Shown here: piece by piece, positions 42,889 to 51,993 of the stretch
Layout: every line of letters starts with the position of its first letter
How positions within the stretch are numbered: position 1 is the stretch's first letter
Assembly (NCBI RefSeq): GCF_000024925.1
Contig: NC_013521.1
Location: forward strand, 1,054,001-1,118,000
From: Sanguibacter keddieii DSM 10542
GTDB lineage: Bacteria; Actinomycetota; Actinomycetes; Actinomycetales; Cellulomonadaceae
Direction: 5' to 3'
Length of the DNA: 64,000 bases
Made by a program: the position numbers and the translations under genes
The notes under the pieces: generated by a model
Database searches by the model: none
What the model saw: only the letters and a program-made list of their open reading frames with translations
Told to the model about the DNA's origin: nothing

Positions 42889-43977
42889 GTGAGTGAACCG
42901 CGCCAGTCCGTCATCCCGCTGCTCCACGCCCTCGCGAGCACCGGGGCCTCCGACCTGCACTGCAAGGTCGGCTCGTCGCCGCGGGTGCGCGTCGACGGCC
43001 GTCTGCGCCGGCTGCAGGTCGCGCCGCTCGAGCCCGCGGACACCCTCGCGATGCTCGCGGAGGTGCTCCCCGACAGCTTCCTCACGGACTTCGAGCGCAA
43101 CCACGAGGCCGACTTCGCCTACCAGCTCGACGGCGTCGGGCGCTTCCGTGTCAACGCCTACCAGGCGCGCGGGCACGTCGGGCTCGTCCTGCGGCGCGTC
43201 ACCGAGGGGACCGTGTCGCTCTCCGAGCTCGGTCTCCCCGAGGTGGTCGGCGAGCTCGCGCTCGAGCCGCGCGGGCTGGTGCTGGTCACCGGGCCGACCG
43301 GGTCCGGCAAGACGACCACCCTCGCGTCGATGGTCGACCTCATCAACACCCTCCGCGAGGTGAACATCATCTCGATCGAGGACCCGATCGAGGTGCTCCA
43401 CGAGGACAAGAAGGCGATCATCTCGCAGCGCGAGGTCCGCCACGACACCAACGACTTCGGCTCTGCGCTGCGCGCCGCGATGCGCCAGGACCCTGATGTG
43501 ATCCTCGTCGGCGAGATGCGCGATGCCGAGACAGTCCGGGCGGCGCTGGCCGCCGCCGAGACCGGTCACCTGGTGATGTCGACCCTCCACACCATCGACG
43601 CGCAGGAGACCATCAACCGCGTGGTCGACTTCTTCCCGCCCCACGAGCAGACCCAGGTGCGCTCGGCGCTGTCGCAGTCGCTGCGGGGCGTCGTGTCGCA
43701 GCGCCTGGTCCGCCGGGCCGACTCCGCCGGTCGGCGCGTCGTGTGCGAGGTCATGGTCAACACCGGGCGGACGGCCGAGGCGATCGTCGACCCCGGGAAC
43801 AACCCGCCGCTGCTGGACCTCATCGCCGACGGTGGCTACTACAAGATGCAGACCTTCGACCAGCACCTGTTCGACCTGGTCCGTGACGGGGTCGTGAGCT
43901 ACGAGGACGCGTGTGCCGTGTCGACCAACCCCCAGGACCTCACGGTCGAGCTGCGCGGGGCAGGCCTCATCGGCTGA
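42889..43977 (+). CDS. pilT: PilT-type pilus retraction ATPase
   Basis: 362 residues, GTG start. N-terminal PAS-like region (LHALASTGASDLHCKVGS) is typical of PilT. The ATPase core has Walker A GPTGSGKTTT, an Asp box IISIEDPIEVLHED, Walker B PDVILVGEMRD and a His box TGHLVMSTLHTIDAQETI. The AIRNLIRE-type motif of retraction ATPases is replaced by a shorter end. PilT powers retraction of type IV pili. No other pilus gene (pilB, pilC, pilin, prepilin peptidase) lies nearby, so its partners must be elsewhere on the chromosome. Confidence 0.92.
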   Translation: MSEPRQSVIPLLHALASTGASDLHCKVGSSPRVRVDGRLRRLQVAPLEPADTLAMLAEVLPDSFLTDFERNHEADFAYQLDGVGRFRVNAYQARGHVGLVLRRVTEGTVSLSELGLPEVVGELALEPRGLVLVTGPTGSGKTTTLASMVDLINTLREVNIISIEDPIEVLHEDKKAIISQREVRHDTNDFGSALRAAMRQDPDVILVGEMRDAETVRAALAAAETGHLVMSTLHTIDAQETINRVVDFFPPHEQTQVRSALSQSLRGVVSQRLVRRADSAGRRVVCEVMVNTGRTAEAIVDPGNNPPLLDLIADGGYYKMQTFDQHLFDLVRDGVVSYEDACAVSTNPQDLTVELRGAGLIG

Positions 43978-43981
43978 CGCA

Positions 43982-44017
43982 GCCTGTGCTGCCTGTGCTG
44001 CCTGTGCTGCCTGTGCG
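43982..44017. repeat. 9-bp tandem repeat after pilT
   Basis: GCCTGTGCT is repeated at 43982-43990, 43991-43999 and 44000-44008, with a fourth copy differing at the last base. It begins five bases after the pilT stop. Confidence 0.85.
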
Positions 44018-44163
44018 GCGCGTCAGCCGGCCAGACGCGGACCTCGTCTCCGGGGCCCCGTCTCTGGTGGCACCCAGCCGGGACGTCTACGGTGGGACGA
44101 CGAGGTGCAGGGCCCGGGCGCACGCCTGAGCGCTGACCTGCACCGCCACGACCTGGAGGATGC

Positions 44164-45018
44164 ATGCGCAACGAGACCTGGGTGATCGCGGCCCCGCGGA
44201 CCCTGACGACCTCTGTGGTGGCCAACGCGGCTGACGCGGCGGCAGCCTTCGGCGAGCAGCCTGGCGCGGGCGACGGGCCGATCACGCGGGTGGTCGTGGC
44301 CCTCACCGGTGGCACGGTGCGCGTCGAGGCGCACGACCGTGCCGACGTCGAGCTCGACGTCACGGCGCTCTCCGACCGTCCCGTCGTGGCACGGCTCGAG
44401 GGCGAGACCTTCTCGGTGTCGTACGACTTCTCCGGCGTCGAGGGCCTCGTCGACCGGTTCAAGAGCGTCTCGGCCAAGGACAGCGCCGACGTGGTGGTCC
44501 GCGTCCCCCGCGCGGCGACGGTCAAGGTGACGACGGTGCGCTCTGACGTGAGCGTGCAGGACGTCGAGGCGTCCGTCTCGGTGACGACGGCGAGCGGATC
44601 GGCCGAGGCCGTGGGGATCTCCGGACCGCTGTCCCTCACCACCGCCTCAGGGCGGGCTGCCGTGACGCGGCACGCCGGCCGCGCCACCGTCCGGACCGTC
44701 TCCGGGTCGGCGCACGTGGCCGGCACGCTCACCCGCGTGGACGCGCAGACCGTGTCGGGCGACGTCGCCCTCGAGCTGGCCGGTGCGTCAGGTCAGGTCA
44801 CCACCAAGACGGTGTCGGGGCGGATCTCGGTCCGTGTCGCGCCGGAGACCGGCATCGACCTCCGGGCGCGCACCGTCACCGGGACGGCGTCCTTCGACGG
44901 CGAGCGCATCAAGGGCGAGAGCCGCACGGCCCAGATCACCCGGGACGAGCCCGGCGCGACGCTCTTCGTCGACGCCAGCACGGTGTCCGGCGACATCACG
45001 GTGTCGCACACGCTCTGA
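44164..45018 (+). CDS. DUF4097-family beta-strand repeat protein
   Basis: 284 residues, ATG start behind a GGAGG-like sequence. No signal peptide is evident. The protein is built of short beta repeats such as VTTASGSAEAVGISGPLSLTTASG, VRTVSGSAHVAG and TVSGDVALEL, which is the right-handed parallel beta-helix-like pattern of the DUF4097 (adhesin/bactofilin-like) family. The function is unknown; members often accompany LiaF/PspC-type envelope stress regulators. It stands alone here, followed by a terminator. Confidence 0.82.
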   Translation: MRNETWVIAAPRTLTTSVVANAADAAAAFGEQPGAGDGPITRVVVALTGGTVRVEAHDRADVELDVTALSDRPVVARLEGETFSVSYDFSGVEGLVDRFKSVSAKDSADVVVRVPRAATVKVTTVRSDVSVQDVEASVSVTTASGSAEAVGISGPLSLTTASGRAAVTRHAGRATVRTVSGSAHVAGTLTRVDAQTVSGDVALELAGASGQVTTKTVSGRISVRVAPETGIDLRARTVTGTASFDGERIKGESRTAQITRDEPGATLFVDASTVSGDITVSHTL

Positions 45019-45082
45019 CGGCGACGACGAGCGCCGATCGGCGTCGAGCGGCACTGAGCCGAGCAGCGCCGAGCAAGACAGG

Positions 45083-45118
45083 GAGGAGCCCGCACTCACC
45101 GAGTGCGGGCTCCTTGTC
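45083..45118. terminator. Terminator after the DUF4097 gene
   Basis: GGAGCCCGCACTC (45085-45097) pairs with GAGTGCGGGCTCC (45101-45113), loop ACC, followed by TTGT. It lies between convergent genes. Confidence 0.82.
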
Positions 45119-45165
45119 GTCTGTCGAGACCTGCGGCTGCGTGCCGGTGCCTCTGGCCTCCAGGC

Positions 45166-45786
45166 TCAGGCGGTCTGGTCGTCGTCCGGGAGGCCGAGCC
45201 AGCGGTACCAGCCGGTGTGCAGCACGAGCCACGCCATGAGGCCGTAGCCGGCCTGGCCGGGGTAGGGCGTGCCGTTGGCGGCGAGGTCGCCGAGCCACTG
45301 CTCGTGGTCGACCAGGGGCGTGAAGGTGTCGACGTAGGGGACCCTGCGACGGTTGGCGACGTCCCCGAAGGCGGAGGACAGCTCGGCGAGGCGCTCACGG
45401 TCGGCGTCTGCCCCCGGGGGCGGACCGACCACGAAGGCGGGGACGCGGCGGGAGTCGGCGACGTCGAGCATGTTCGCGAGGTTGAGGCGGCTGCGCGCGA
45501 CCGAGAGGTCGGCGTCGACGTCGGCGCGGCCGAGCGCGATGACGAGCCGGTGGTCGACCTCGGGGGCGCCCGTCGCGCGGCGGTTGAACTCGCCCTCCCA
45601 GCGGGCGCTGAGGGCGGTGGTGGTCTCGCCGGGGACGACGAGCGGGAACACCATGGTCAGCGCGGGTGCGTGGGTGCGGGCGGTGACCCGTCCGAGCCAG
45701 CCGAGCCCCTTCGGGTCTCCGACGCCGGCGGCGAGCTCGTCGCCGACGACGCAGATGCGCAGCTGGTCCTGGCCTGGCGATGTCAC
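45166..45786 (-). CDS. SGNH/GDSL-type hydrolase-like protein
   Basis: 206 residues from GTG 45786, with AGGAG seven bases upstream. The first strand and block I read LRICVVGDELAAGVGDPKGLGWLGR: the usual GDS(L) is GDE, so the catalytic Ser is replaced by Glu. A block III-like ALGRADVD stands where GxND is usual, and the C-terminal block V Asp-x-x-His is not obvious (GYGLMAW). The fold is likely SGNH, but activity is doubtful. No signal peptide. It is encoded before kgd on the same strand with a 185-base gap. Confidence 0.7.
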   Translation of the reverse strand: MTSPGQDQLRICVVGDELAAGVGDPKGLGWLGRVTARTHAPALTMVFPLVVPGETTTALSARWEGEFNRRATGAPEVDHRLVIALGRADVDADLSVARSRLNLANMLDVADSRRVPAFVVGPPPGADADRERLAELSSAFGDVANRRRVPYVDTFTPLVDHEQWLGDLAANGTPYPGQAGYGLMAWLVLHTGWYRWLGLPDDDQTA

Positions 45787-45904
45787 GGGTGCTCCTGGTC
45801 GTTCGGTCTGAGGGACGGCGTGGGAAGACGTGGGACGGCGAGGGTGCCGGGCGTCCGTGGGGCCTGCTCGCCCCATTGTCCGTCAGGTGGTGGCCGCAGA
45901 CGCG

Positions 45905-45946
45905 GAACGGGCGCCCGCCACGCGAGTGCGTGTCGTGCGCCCGTCC
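45905..45946. terminator. Possible kgd terminator
   Basis: ACGGGCGC (45907-45914) pairs with GCGCCCGT (45937-45944) around a 22-base loop, some 25 bases after the kgd stop. Weak. Confidence 0.4.
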
Positions 45947-45971
45947 GGGCAGAGCAGTACGGTGCTGGCTC

Positions 45972-48900
45972 TCAGCGGGCGAAGGCCCGCTCGACGAGGT
46001 CCGTCTGCTCGGCGAGGTGCTTCTTGGCGGAGCCCGCCGCCGGCGAGGCCGACGCGGAGCGCGAGACGACCCGCATCTCGCGGCCGAGCGCCTCGGGGGC
46101 GTTGAGCGCGATGAACGGCCACGCACCCTGGTTCTCGGGCTCGTCCTGGACCCACACGAGCTCGGCGTCACCGAAGGCCGCGACGGCCTCGGTGAGCATC
46201 TCGCCCTCGAGCGGGTAGAGCTGCTCGAGGCGGACGATCGCGGTCGACGTGTCGCCGCTCTTCACGCGGTGGGCGATCAGGTCGTAGTAGACCTTGCCCG
46301 AGCAGAGCAGCACGCGGTCGACCTTCGAGGCCTGGGCCTCGGCGAGGTCGTCGCGGATGATCTCGCGGAAGGTGCCGCTGGTGAAGTCCTCGGTCGGGGA
46401 CGCAGCAGCCTTGAGGCGGAGCATCGACTTCGGGGTCATCACCACGAGCGGACGGCGCGGGCGGTCGTAGGCCTGACGGCGCAGCAGGTGGAAGTACGAC
46501 GCCGGCGTGCTCGGGAACGCGACCGTGAGGTTGTCCTCGGCGCACAGCTGGAGGAACCGCTCGACGCGGGCGGAGGAGTGGTCCGGTCCCTGACCCTCGT
46601 AGCCGTGCGGCAGCAGCAGCACGACCGAGGAGTTCTGGCCCCACTTCTGCTCGGCCGACGAGATGAACTCGTCGATGATCGTCTGGGCGCCGTTGACGAA
46701 GTCGCCGAACTGCGCCTCCCACAGCACGAGCGCGTCGGGGCGCTCGACCGAGTAGCCGTACTCGAAGCCGAGGGCGGCGAACTCGCTGAGCGAGGAGTCG
46801 TAGACCCAGAGCTTCGCCTGGTCGCCCGAGAGGTAGAGCAGGGGAGTCCACTCGGCGCCGGTCTCGCGGTCGTGCATGACCGCGTGGCGCTGCACGAAGG
46901 TGCCGCGGCGCGAGTCCTGCCCGGCGAGACGGATCGGCGTGCCCTCCATGAGGAGCGAGCCGAAGGCGAGGATCTCGCCGTAGCCCCAGTCGATGCCACC
47001 CTCGGAAGACATCGCCGCACGCTTCTCGAGGAGCTGCGCGAGCTTGGGGTGCACGGTGAAGCCCTCGGGCGGCGTGGCGTGCGCCTGGCCGATCCGGTCG
47101 AGGACCGCCTGGTCCGTCGCGGTCTTCCAGCCGACCATGGTGCCGGCGTCCTCGCGCTGCGACTCGGGCCGCTCGAGGCCGGCCACGGGGTCGGAGTTGG
47201 CCGGCGGGGTGTAGCCACCCTCGCGCGTCTCGGTGAAGACCCGCTCGAGCTGTGCCTGGTAGTCGGCGAGGACCTGCTCGGCCTCCTCGACGCTGATGTC
47301 GCCGCGGGCGACGAGGTTCTCGGTGTAGAGCTTGCGGACCGAGCGCTTGGCCTCGATGAGGTTGTACATGAGCGGCTGGGTCATCGAGGGGTCGTCGCCC
47401 TCGTTGTGGCCACGTCGGCGGTAGCAGACCATGTCGATGATGACGTCGCGGTCGAACTGCTCGCGGAACTCGAAGGCGAGCTGTGCGACGCGGACGACGG
47501 CCTCGGGGTCGTCGCCGTTCACGTGGAAGATCGGCACCTGGAGGCCCTTGGCCACGTCGGTGCAGTAGAGGGTCGAGCGCGAGGACGACGGGCCGGTGGT
47601 GAAGCCCACCTGGTTGTTGATGACCACGTGGATCGTCCCGCCGGTGCGGTAGCCGCGCAGCTGGGCGAGGTTGAGGACCTCGGTCACGACGCCCTGGCCG
47701 GCGAAGGCCGCGTCGCCGTGGATGAGGATCGGCAGCACCGAGAACCCGTCGCCGCCGAGGTCGATCCGGTCCTGCTTGGCGCGGACGATGCCCTCGAGCA
47801 CGGGGTCGACGGCCTCGAGGTGCGAGGGGTTGGCCGCGAGGTACACCTTGGTGGTCGCGCCCGACTCGGACGTGAAGGTGCCCTCGGTGCCGAGGTGGTA
47901 CTTGACGTCTCCGGAGCCCTGGACCGTGCGCGGGTCCTGGTTGCCCTCGAACTCCGAGAAGATCTGCGCGTAGCTCTTGCCGGCGATGTTGGCGAGCACG
48001 TTGAGGCGCCCGCGGTGCGCCATGCCGATGCAGACCTCGTCGAGCCCGGCGTCGGCCGCGCCCGAGAGCACACCGTCGAGGAGCGCGATGACGGACTCGC
48101 CGCCCTCGAGCGAGAAGCGCTTCTGGCCGACGAACTTGGTCTGCAGGAAGGTCTCGAAGGCCTCGGCGGAGTTGAGCCTGCGCAGGATCCGCAGCTGCTC
48201 CTCGCGAGGCGTGCGCTCGTACCCGGCCTCGAGGCGCTCCTGCAGCCACTTGCGCTGGGTGCGGTCGGCCAGGTGCATGTACTCCGCGCCGATGGTGCGG
48301 CAGTACGAGTCGCGCAGCAGGCCGAGGACGTCGCGGAGCGTCGCCTTGGGCTTGGGGCCGAACCCGTTGACGGGGAAGACACGGTCGAGGTCCCACAGCG
48401 TGAGGCCGTGCGTCTGGACGTCGAGGTCGGGGTGCTTGCGCTGGCGGTAGGCCAGCGGGTCGGTGTCCGCCATGAGGTGTCCGCGCGAGCGGTACGAGTG
48501 GATGAGCTCGGCGATGCGCGCGGGCTTGGCGGCCTCGGCGTCGGCGTCGACGGTGTTGTCGCGCACCCAGCGCACGGGCTCGTAGGGGACCCGCAGCGAG
48601 GTGAAGACGCGGTCGTAGAACCCGTCCTCGCCGAGCAGCTTGATGCCCAGGATCCGCAGGAAGTCGCCAGAGGCGGCGCCCTGGATGATCCGGTGGTCGT
48701 AGGTCGAGGTGATGGTGAGGACCTTGGAGATCGCCATCTTGGACAGCTGCTCGAGGGAGGCGCCGGCGAACTCGGCCGGGTAGTCCATCGCGCCGACGCC
48801 GATGATCGCGCCCTGGCCGGTCACCAGGCGCGGCACGGAGTGCACGGTGCCGATGGTGCCGGGGTTGGTGAGCGAGATCGTGGCGCCCTGGTGGTCCTCG

Positions 48901-49859
48901 ACCGTGAGCTTGTTGTTGCGGGCGCGGCGGACGATGTCCTCGTAGGCGGCCCAGAACTGCGCGAAGTCCATCGTCTCGGCGGCCTTGATGCTCGGGACGA
49001 GGAGCTGGCGGGTGCCGTCGGGCTTCGGGAGGTCGATCGCGAGGCCGAAGTTCACGTGCGCGGGCCGGATCACCGAGGGCTTGCCGTCGACGAGCGCGTA
49101 GGCCGCGTTCATCGAGGGCATCTCCTTGAGGGCCTCGACGAGCGCGAAGCCGATGAGGTGCGTGAACGACACCTTGCCGCCGCGACCGCGGACGAGGTGG
49201 TTGTTGATGACGATGCGGTTGTCGACCATGAGCTTGGCCGGGATGGCGCGCACCGACGTCGCGGTCGGGACGGTGAGGCTGGCCTCCATGTTCGAGACCA
49301 CGCGGGCGGCGGGCCCGCGGAGCTTCTGCACGTCGTCCTCGCCCGACGGGGACGAGGGGGAGGTGCGCGCCTTGGCGACCTCGGCGTAGGGGGCGGTCGC
49401 AGGCTGGGCTGTGGCGACCGGGGGCTGGGTGGGGGAGTCGGCGTGCACGGCTGCTTCCTGGGACTCGGCGGCCTTCTGGACCTTCTGCGCCTGGCGGGCG
49501 GCCTGCTCGCCGTGGGCGCGCGGCGCGGCTGCGGCGGCGCTGGCCTTCTCGGCGGGTGCCGGGGATGCGCTCTCGGGCTCCGGCGCGGACGCGGCGGCGG
49601 TGCTCGCGTCCTTCGCCTGCGCTGCGGGGCCCGAGGGTGCTGCGGGCTTCGAGGTCGCCGCCGCCTCGGGGGTGCTGAGCGACGACGTGTCGGGGCTGGT
49701 CTCGCCCGGCGTGTAGCTCTCGAAGAACTCCCACCACGCGGGGTCGACCGCGTTCTTGTCGGCGAGGAACTGCTCGTACAGCTCGTCGACCAGCCACTCG
49801 TTGGCTCCGAAGATGGCGCTCACAGCGCTGATCGACTCTGACTCAGCATTCGAGGACAC
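45972..49859 (-). CDS. kgd: Multifunctional 2-oxoglutarate dehydrogenase E1 / decarboxylase (Kgd/SucA type)
   Basis: 1295 residues, GTG start. The first 40 residues ([23 protein letters not shown]) are the E1 N-terminal helix, followed by a 130-residue Ala/Pro/Ser/Glu-rich linker. An E2-like acyltransferase domain follows with [19 protein letters not shown] (the active-site His is in DHR). The E1 ThDP domain has [32 protein letters not shown] and [12 protein letters not shown]. The C-terminal transketolase-like domain contains [24 protein letters not shown] and ends SDAR-type. This E2o-E1o fusion is specific to actinobacteria, where GarA-type FHA proteins regulate it. It lacks a lipoyl domain, as usual. 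A Shine-Dalgarno sequence is not obvious. Confidence 0.95.
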   Translation of the reverse strand: MSSNAESESISAVSAIFGANEWLVDELYEQFLADKNAVDPAWWEFFESYTPGETSPDTSSLSTPEAAATSKPAAPSGPAAQAKDASTAAASAPEPESASPAPAEKASAAAAAPRAHGEQAARQAQKVQKAAESQEAAVHADSPTQPPVATAQPATAPYAEVAKARTSPSSPSGEDDVQKLRGPAARVVSNMEASLTVPTATSVRAIPAKLMVDNRIVINNHLVRGRGGKVSFTHLIGFALVEALKEMPSMNAAYALVDGKPSVIRPAHVNFGLAIDLPKPDGTRQLLVPSIKAAETMDFAQFWAAYEDIVRRARNNKLTVEDHQGATISLTNPGTIGTVHSVPRLVTGQGAIIGVGAMDYPAEFAGASLEQLSKMAISKVLTITSTYDHRIIQGAASGDFLRILGIKLLGEDGFYDRVFTSLRVPYEPVRWVRDNTVDADAEAAKPARIAELIHSYRSRGHLMADTDPLAYRQRKHPDLDVQTHGLTLWDLDRVFPVNGFGPKPKATLRDVLGLLRDSYCRTIGAEYMHLADRTQRKWLQERLEAGYERTPREEQLRILRRLNSAEAFETFLQTKFVGQKRFSLEGGESVIALLDGVLSGAADAGLDEVCIGMAHRGRLNVLANIAGKSYAQIFSEFEGNQDPRTVQGSGDVKYHLGTEGTFTSESGATTKVYLAANPSHLEAVDPVLEGIVRAKQDRIDLGGDGFSVLPILIHGDAAFAGQGVVTEVLNLAQLRGYRTGGTIHVVINNQVGFTTGPSSSRSTLYCTDVAKGLQVPIFHVNGDDPEAVVRVAQLAFEFREQFDRDVIIDMVCYRRRGHNEGDDPSMTQPLMYNLIEAKRSVRKLYTENLVARGDISVEEAEQVLADYQAQLERVFTETREGGYTPPANSDPVAGLERPESQREDAGTMVGWKTATDQAVLDRIGQAHATPPEGFTVHPKLAQLLEKRAAMSSEGGIDWGYGEILAFGSLLMEGTPIRLAGQDSRRGTFVQRHAVMHDRETGAEWTPLLYLSGDQAKLWVYDSSLSEFAALGFEYGYSVERPDALVLWEAQFGDFVNGAQTIIDEFISSAEQKWGQNSSVVLLLPHGYEGQGPDHSSARVERFLQLCAEDNLTVAFPSTPASYFHLLRRQAYDRPRRPLVVMTPKSMLRLKAAASPTEDFTSGTFREIIRDDLAEAQASKVDRVLLCSGKVYYDLIAHRVKSGDTSTAIVRLEQLYPLEGEMLTEAVAAFGDAELVWVQDEPENQGAWPFIALNAPEALGREMRVVSRSASASPAAGSAKKHLAEQTDLVERAFAR

Positions 49860-49890
49860 GGAAGGGTTCGCCCACTTTCGTACAGATCGC

Positions 49891-49946
49891 TACCGCAGAC
49901 TGCGGTATCTGACCGTCCCAGCCTAGGGCCTCGGGACCAAGGTCCC
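49891..49946. promoter_or_regulatory. Palindromic elements in the kgd promoter region
   Basis: TACCGCA (49891-49897) and TGCGGTA (49901-49907) form a 7-bp inverted repeat about 35 bases before the kgd start. GGGACC (49933-49938) and GGTCCC (49941-49946) form another. Both look operator-like. The rest of the 319-base gap 49860-50178 has only the hairpin at 50130. Confidence 0.4.
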
Positions 49947-50129
49947 GGACCGGAACCGGGGTTATTCGCCCAGTGAGTTTCGTCCGATCTCTCCAGACTT
50001 CACCGGCTGGCAAACGCAGGGCAACGAGAGTCTGGTGATCGCCCAAAGAGGGTGTGGGATTCGTCTGGCCCGGGTATGGCGGCCGGGCGGTGTGCTGCGC
50101 GCCGGCGGCGCCCCGCCGGCACGCGGTCA

Positions 50130-50173
50130 ACCGGCCCCGCGGGCACGCGGTCAACCGGTCGCGCGGGGCCGGT
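50130..50173. terminator. Terminator of the ABC-2 operon, with a 15-bp direct repeat
   Basis: ACCGGCCCCGCG (50130-50141) pairs with CGCGGGGCCGGT (50162-50173) across a 20-base loop. CACGCGGTCAACCGG is present twice (50120-50134 and 50144-50158), the second copy in the loop. Confidence 0.6.
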
Positions 50174-50178
50174 GGGGG

Positions 50179-50997
50179 TCAGGCGACGTCGCGCCGGAGG
50201 GTGGTGCGAGCCCCGATCGTCGCGAGGACGAGCGCATAGCCGACGAGGACCGCGAGCCCGACGCCCCACGGGAGCGTGTCGGCCACGCCGGCGGCGGAGA
50301 AGAAGCTGCCGCCCGTGATCGACTCCCCGGCGGCGCCCGGGAGGTAGCTCGCGACCGTCGTGCCGACGTCCCCGGCCTGGGCGAGGCCGAGCCTGAGCAC
50401 CGCCTCGAGGAACTGCGTCCAGACGAGGATCGCGATGACGGCGAGCACCTGGTTCGTGACGATCGAGCCGAGCGCCACGCCGACGGGTGCCCACACGGTG
50501 AGCGCGAGGACGGAGCGGGCCACGAGCGTCCAGGTCTCGGCGTCGCCGAGGAGCGTCGGCGCGCCGCCGAGCGCCAGTCCGGCGGCCCCGGCGCCCACGA
50601 CCGCGAGGGTGGCGACCGTGCCGTAGAGGGCGCCGACCGGCAGGGACGCGAGCATCTTCGCGACGAGCACGCGGGTCCGCGACGGGCTCGCGAGGAAGGT
50701 CGGCGTGATGGTCCCGTGCCGGTACTCCCCGGTCATCGAGAGCGCCCCGACGACCACGGGGAACACGTAGCCGAAGGCGGTCGCGGTCCCGTACACCGAT
50801 CCACGGATGCTGTCCGGGGAGGTGAGGTCTGCGCCGCCGACGCCACCGACGCCACCGACGTCTGCGCTGCCCGCGGCGAGCGACCAGCCGAGGAGCACCC
50901 CGATGAAGGCCATGTAGGCGGCCATGGCCAGGAGCAGCACCCACCAGACGCGGGTGGTGACGAGCTTGCGGTACTCGCTGCGCAGGGCGACGTTCAT
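50179..50997 (-). CDS. ABC-2 type transporter permease
   Basis: 272 residues from ATG 50997, which overlaps the stop of the ATPase gene (ATGA). Six hydrophobic segments begin after MNVALRSEYRKLVTTRVWW, the usual N-terminal amphipathic motif of ABC-2 permeases; GALSMTGEYRHGTITPTFLASPSR is the cytoplasmic coupling motif (TGEYRxGTI). A GGVGGVGG stretch lies in the first extracytoplasmic loop, encoded by 9-bp repeats. It forms an export system with the ATPase; substrate unknown (BcrB/NatB-like antibiotic resistance or lipid export are possibilities). Confidence 0.88.
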   Translation of the reverse strand: MNVALRSEYRKLVTTRVWWVLLLAMAAYMAFIGVLLGWSLAAGSADVGGVGGVGGADLTSPDSIRGSVYGTATAFGYVFPVVVGALSMTGEYRHGTITPTFLASPSRTRVLVAKMLASLPVGALYGTVATLAVVGAGAAGLALGGAPTLLGDAETWTLVARSVLALTVWAPVGVALGSIVTNQVLAVIAILVWTQFLEAVLRLGLAQAGDVGTTVASYLPGAAGESITGGSFFSAAGVADTLPWGVGLAVLVGYALVLATIGARTTLRRDVA

Positions 50998-51953
50998 GCT
51001 GCGGCTCCCGTCGTCGTCTGCGTGAGCCGGAGGAAGAGGTCCTCGAGGCTGTCGGTCCGGTCGGCCAGGGTGTGCAGCTCGACGCCGGACGCGAAGGCGG
51101 CCGCCCCGACCTGGGCGGTGCTCACGTGGTCGACCTCGAGCGTGCGGCCGTCGGGTGCCACGCCGGACACGTGCCACCCCTGGTCGGCGACGAGCCGCGC
51201 GAGACCGTCGGCATCGGGTGAGGCGACGGCGACGCGCGGCGCGGCGAGGGCGCCGAGCTCGGCCATCGAGGAGGAGTGGACCAGGCGTCCCCGGGCGATG
51301 ATCACGACGTCGTCGACGGACTGCTGGACCTCGGAGAGCATGTGGCTGGAGACCAGGACGGTCTTGCCCTGCGCCGCGAGGTGGCGCAGGAACCCGCGCA
51401 GCCACCGGATCCCCTCGGGGTCGAGGCCGTTCGCGGGCTCGTCGAGGAGCAGCACCTGCGGGTCGCCGAGCAGCGTGGTCGCGAGGGCGAGCCTCTGGCG
51501 CATGCCGAGCGAGTACCCGCCCACGCGTCGTCGGCCGGCGGGCTGCAGCCCGACCTGCTCGAGGAGCTCGTGGCAGCGTGCGTCGTCAGCGCCGGCGTAC
51601 GGGGCGTAGGTGCGCAGGTGGTCGAGCCCCGAGCGTCCGGGGTGGAAGCTCGTGGCCTCGAGGGCTGCGCCCACCTCGCGCAGCGGGTCGGAGATCTGGC
51701 TGTAGCGGAGCCCGGAGATCGTCGCGCTGCCGCTCGTGGACGAGACCAGTCCCAGGAGCATGCGGAGCGTGGTGGTCTTCCCGGCACCGTTCGGGCCCAG
51801 GAACCCGGTGACGCGCCCTGGGAGGACGTCGACCGTGAGGTCGTCGACGGCCGTCACCGCGCCGAAGCGCTTGGTCAGGCCGCGCAGCGAGACGGTCCCG
51901 GGCGGTGCAGGCGTCGTCGGGAGCGGGTGGTCGGCGGTGTGGGGCGTGGGCAT
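50994..51953 (-). CDS. ABC transporter ATPase (BcrA/NatA-like)
   Basis: 319 residues, ATG start. Walker A GPNGAGKTTTLRM, signature YSLGMRQRLALA, Walker B VLLLDEPANGLDPEG and H-loop VLVSSHMLSEV are canonical for DRA-family ATPases. The C-terminal 90 residues form the family-specific domain. It has no Shine-Dalgarno sequence; a promoter-like TAGGGT (51965-51960) lies seven bases before the ATG, so translation probably starts on a leaderless mRNA. A perfect inverted repeat overlaps the matching -35 region, suggesting local repression. Confidence 0.92.
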   Translation of the reverse strand: MPTPHTADHPLPTTPAPPGTVSLRGLTKRFGAVTAVDDLTVDVLPGRVTGFLGPNGAGKTTTLRMLLGLVSSTSGSATISGLRYSQISDPLREVGAALEATSFHPGRSGLDHLRTYAPYAGADDARCHELLEQVGLQPAGRRRVGGYSLGMRQRLALATTLLGDPQVLLLDEPANGLDPEGIRWLRGFLRHLAAQGKTVLVSSHMLSEVQQSVDDVVIIARGRLVHSSSMAELGALAAPRVAVASPDADGLARLVADQGWHVSGVAPDGRTLEVDHVSTAQVGAAAFASGVELHTLADRTDSLEDLFLRLTQTTTGAAA

Positions 51954-51959
51954 GCGACA

Positions 51960-51989
51960 ACCCTAGTTGTTCTAGCGGTGATAGAACAA
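51960..51989 (-). promoter_or_regulatory. Leaderless promoter with operator-like inverted repeat before the ABC-2 operon
   Basis: TTGTTCTA (51967-51974) and TAGAACAA (51982-51989) are exact complements separated by 7 bases. On the minus strand TTGTTC (51989-51984) and TAGGGT (51965-51960), 18 bases apart, can be read as -35 and -10. A repressor bound to the repeat would block the promoter. GntR/YtrA-type repressors commonly control such ABC operons, but none is encoded here. Confidence 0.55.
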
Positions 51990-51993
51990 GGGG

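Noticed and set aside
45780-49841. A 1353-residue frame antisense to kgd
   Set aside because: Same artefact; the opposite strand encodes an unmistakable 2-oxoglutarate dehydrogenase.
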